This document shows positions 61,966 to 64,000 of a stretch of DNA of 64,000 bases, piece by piece. The notes beneath the pieces are model-generated. The model had not been told where the DNA came from, did not search any database, and saw only the letters and a program-made list of their open reading frames with translations. The stretch's first letter is position 1; each line of letters begins with the position of its first letter. This DNA comes from Dirofilaria immitis (taxonomy: Eukaryota; Nematoda; Chromadorea; Rhabditida; Onchocercidae): contig JAKNDB010000103.1 of assembly GCA_024305405.1 (NCBI GenBank), positions 2,914,001 to 2,978,000 on the forward strand, read 5' to 3'. The position numbers were made by a program, and so were the translations under genes.

Positions 61966-62640
61966 AGTTTTCATTGTTAATCAAAAAAATGAAAAGTTTG
62001 AAAATACAAAAACGAACAATTTTATTATTATATACGAAAATGCAAAAAAAATGATATAGCAAATATTTACTTTTATTAAAATTTAAATAAAAATTTCTTC
62101 CATTTAATAAAGTAAATTTATATTTTTTATAAAAGCGCGAAAAATGAATGAAAAACTTAAAAAACGATTCATTCCAAATTTCCTTTCTTTTTTTTTGTAA
62201 GAAATAATTGATATTACTTTTGTTCGTTTTATTTCCTTTTTTCCTCTCTCTCTCTTCTCTCTCTCTCTCTTATTCCTTTTCATTTTCTTTTCTATTTTCC
62301 TTTTTTTATTTTTCTTCAAAAATCATTGAAATATTTGAGAAACAAAAAAGAAAAGAAAAATCAATTCATTGAATCTAAGCAAATTTTCGATTGATTGAAC
62401 AATACACATTATCGATTATCAAAGTAATGTGAACAAAATTTTTGTATCATTGATAAGAAACAATTCGATTATCATTTCATCTCATTTTTTCAACCTTTTT
62501 TCCGTTCTTTTTCAATTTTTTGAATCTGAAATTTTTATTTCAAAATATTTATACCAAAAATAAATAAATAAATCCAATAATCACATACAATTAAATCATT
62601 GATTTGTTTACAGGATTGGCTTATCTTAGATGATATTTAC

Positions 62641-63130
62641 AATTATCTCCCGATGTATTCCCCGGCTTTTTCGGGGATAATTTGCAATATCTCTTAGATT
62701 GCTTATAATTAAAACTATTTATTTATTTTCAGACTCCTTATCATAGCTGATATTTATAATTATCCGATGCATTTCCTCTTCTTCTCCCAGTATAATTTGC
62801 AATATCTCTTACATCATTCTTCATTTGTTATCTCTTATATCATTCTTCATTCGTCTTCCTCAAGTATGTTAAAATTATTATATATAATTATCTCCCGATG
62901 TATTTTCCCGGCTTTTCTCGGAGCAACTTGCAATATCTCTTAGATTGCTTGTAATTAAAACTATTTATTTATTTTCAGACTTCTTATCTTAGCTGATATT
63001 TATAAAAAATTATCACCCAATGCATTTCTCCGCTTTTTTCGGTATAATTTGCAGTATCTCCTACATCATTCTTCATTCATTATCTCCTATATCATTCTTC
63101 ATTTGTCCTTCTCAAGTAGATTAAAATTAT
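62641..63130. repeat. 245-bp tandem duplication
   Basis: Two diverged copies starting at 62641 and 62886 (AATTATCTCCCGATGTATT) share CCCGGCTTTT, GCAATATCTCTTAGATTGCT, TTATTTATTTTCAGACT and a terminal ATCATTCTTCAT doublet. Each copy itself has a half-unit substructure (TATAATTTGCAATATCTC occurs twice per copy). Confidence 0.85.
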
Positions 63131-64000
63131 ATGAACTATTAATTCTTGTAATAATAGTGATAATATAAAATTCTTTACGATGATAATACACACATTTATC
63201 ATTCTCCAATTTATTTTTGAATAATGATTAAAATTACTGGCCTAATTTAAAAAAAACTTAATCAAATTTTTTTATTTAATTTAATTCGATTTTTCTCAAT
63301 CTTTGCAATAAGGCAATAAATCAATAAATTTATTTTTATTTACTAACATTTTAAATGAAAATTTATTTCGAAGAAAAAGAATGAAAAGATAATCAAACCT
63401 GTTTTCCTTTCCTTTTTTTTTCCTTTTTTCCCATTTTTCCTTATTCAATGATAATTATTTAACTTATTTGCCTATTTCACTTTTCATAATATCATATTTT
63501 TGTCTAACAAATTTATAATTTTATTTCAGCAAAACTTTTTTAACCTTTTTGTAAAACTTTAAAATTTTCTTTTTAATTCGTCGTAAAACGTTTTATTAAT
63601 TATAGCGACGTATTTTGCGTCGAGCAATTTTGCTAATATGCTAATAGTAAAATTCGAATAGATATTTTAGTTTGTCTACTTGATATTTTTCTCTCGTTTT
63701 TTTCAAATAATAATAGATCTAAAAGTTTTTCTCTTTTTTTCTCTTCCGATATTTCTTGTTAATTGTAAAATTGAAATAATCTTTTTCACTAAAAGTGTAT
63801 TGATAATAAAAATTATCATTTATTAATTTCAATAGCTATTTGAAATATTTCCTTAATTTGTCTAAAATGGAAAATGTAATTTTTGATAATTTAAAATCAA
63901 AATTGATATGAAACAAATTAGTATCTATTTGATTACTAAAGCAATTTAATTTAATATTTAAGCAATTTAATATTTAAATAAAAAAGAAAAAAAGTTTTTT

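Larger units (their letters stand above)
58827..64000. other. AT-rich region without recognisable genes
   Basis: About 5.2 kb upstream of the minus-strand ligase, so its promoter should be near 58830-59200. No credible exons on either strand. The region holds a 54-bp tandem repeat (61690-61965), a TC-rich tract (about 62230-62300) and a 245-bp tandem duplication (62641-63130). Confidence 0.45.

Noticed and set aside
1..64000. CRISPR arrays, rRNA genes, transposases, viral or endosymbiont (Wolbachia-like) inserts
   Set aside because: None seen: all recognised genes are intron-rich and eukaryotic, and the tandem repeats are contiguous without CRISPR-style unique spacers.

Overview
The window is eukaryotic nuclear DNA, very AT-rich. 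It is best explained as a nematode, probably a filarial/spirurid worm. Genes are split into many short exons with GTAAGT-like donors and TTTTCAG-like acceptors. Several start codons lie a few bases downstream of a lone acceptor, as expected for spliced-leader trans-splicing. The encoded proteins are metazoan housekeeping proteins with clear family motifs. I rebuilt exons by hand from splice sites, reading phase and recalled family motifs. No alignment or database search was run.

Layout. 143-3685 (-): TMEM161-type membrane protein, 3' end outside the window. 4910-9608 (+): ATG4 autophagy protease, divergent from TMEM161. 12706-17487 (+): unrecognised zinc-finger protein. 18294-23356 (+): Tudor-domain protein. 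24023-27046 (-): dynein light intermediate chain. 27.1-42.1 kb: AT-rich, repeat-filled stretch holding one dispersed four-helix membrane-protein gene (33970-38690, +). 42117-46448 (-): ATP synthase OSCP subunit, whose 2.6-kb intron hosts an opposite-strand gene with a LisH-like motif (about 43391-44971, +). 47360-48356 (+): Cgr1/CCDC86 rRNA-processing factor. 49049-52136 (+): TRAX. 53077-58826 (-): acyl-CoA synthetase/4-coumarate-CoA-ligase-type enzyme. 58.8-64 kb: no recognisable gene, several tandem repeats.

The genes do not form one pathway. They cover autophagy (ATG4), respiration (OSCP), dynein transport, ribosome biogenesis (Cgr1), nucleic-acid handling (TRAX, Tudor protein) and lipid activation. 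Same-strand pairs with gaps under 1 kb (zinc-finger/Tudor; Cgr1/TRAX) could be co-transcribed.

The most notable technical pattern is a series of single-base frame breaks in ATG4, the zinc-finger gene, the Tudor gene, TRAX and the ligase. Most are repaired by one extra base in a short homopolymer, while TMEM161, dli-1, OSCP and Cgr1 read cleanly. Consensus errors are the simplest explanation, but this needs raw reads. The most interesting biological items are the nested LisH gene, a palindromic TTTCACGTGAAA box between TMEM161 and ATG4, an in-frame open stretch after the TRAX stop, four GC-type donor sites, and a tRNA-like repeat pair next to a perfect 14-bp hairpin.
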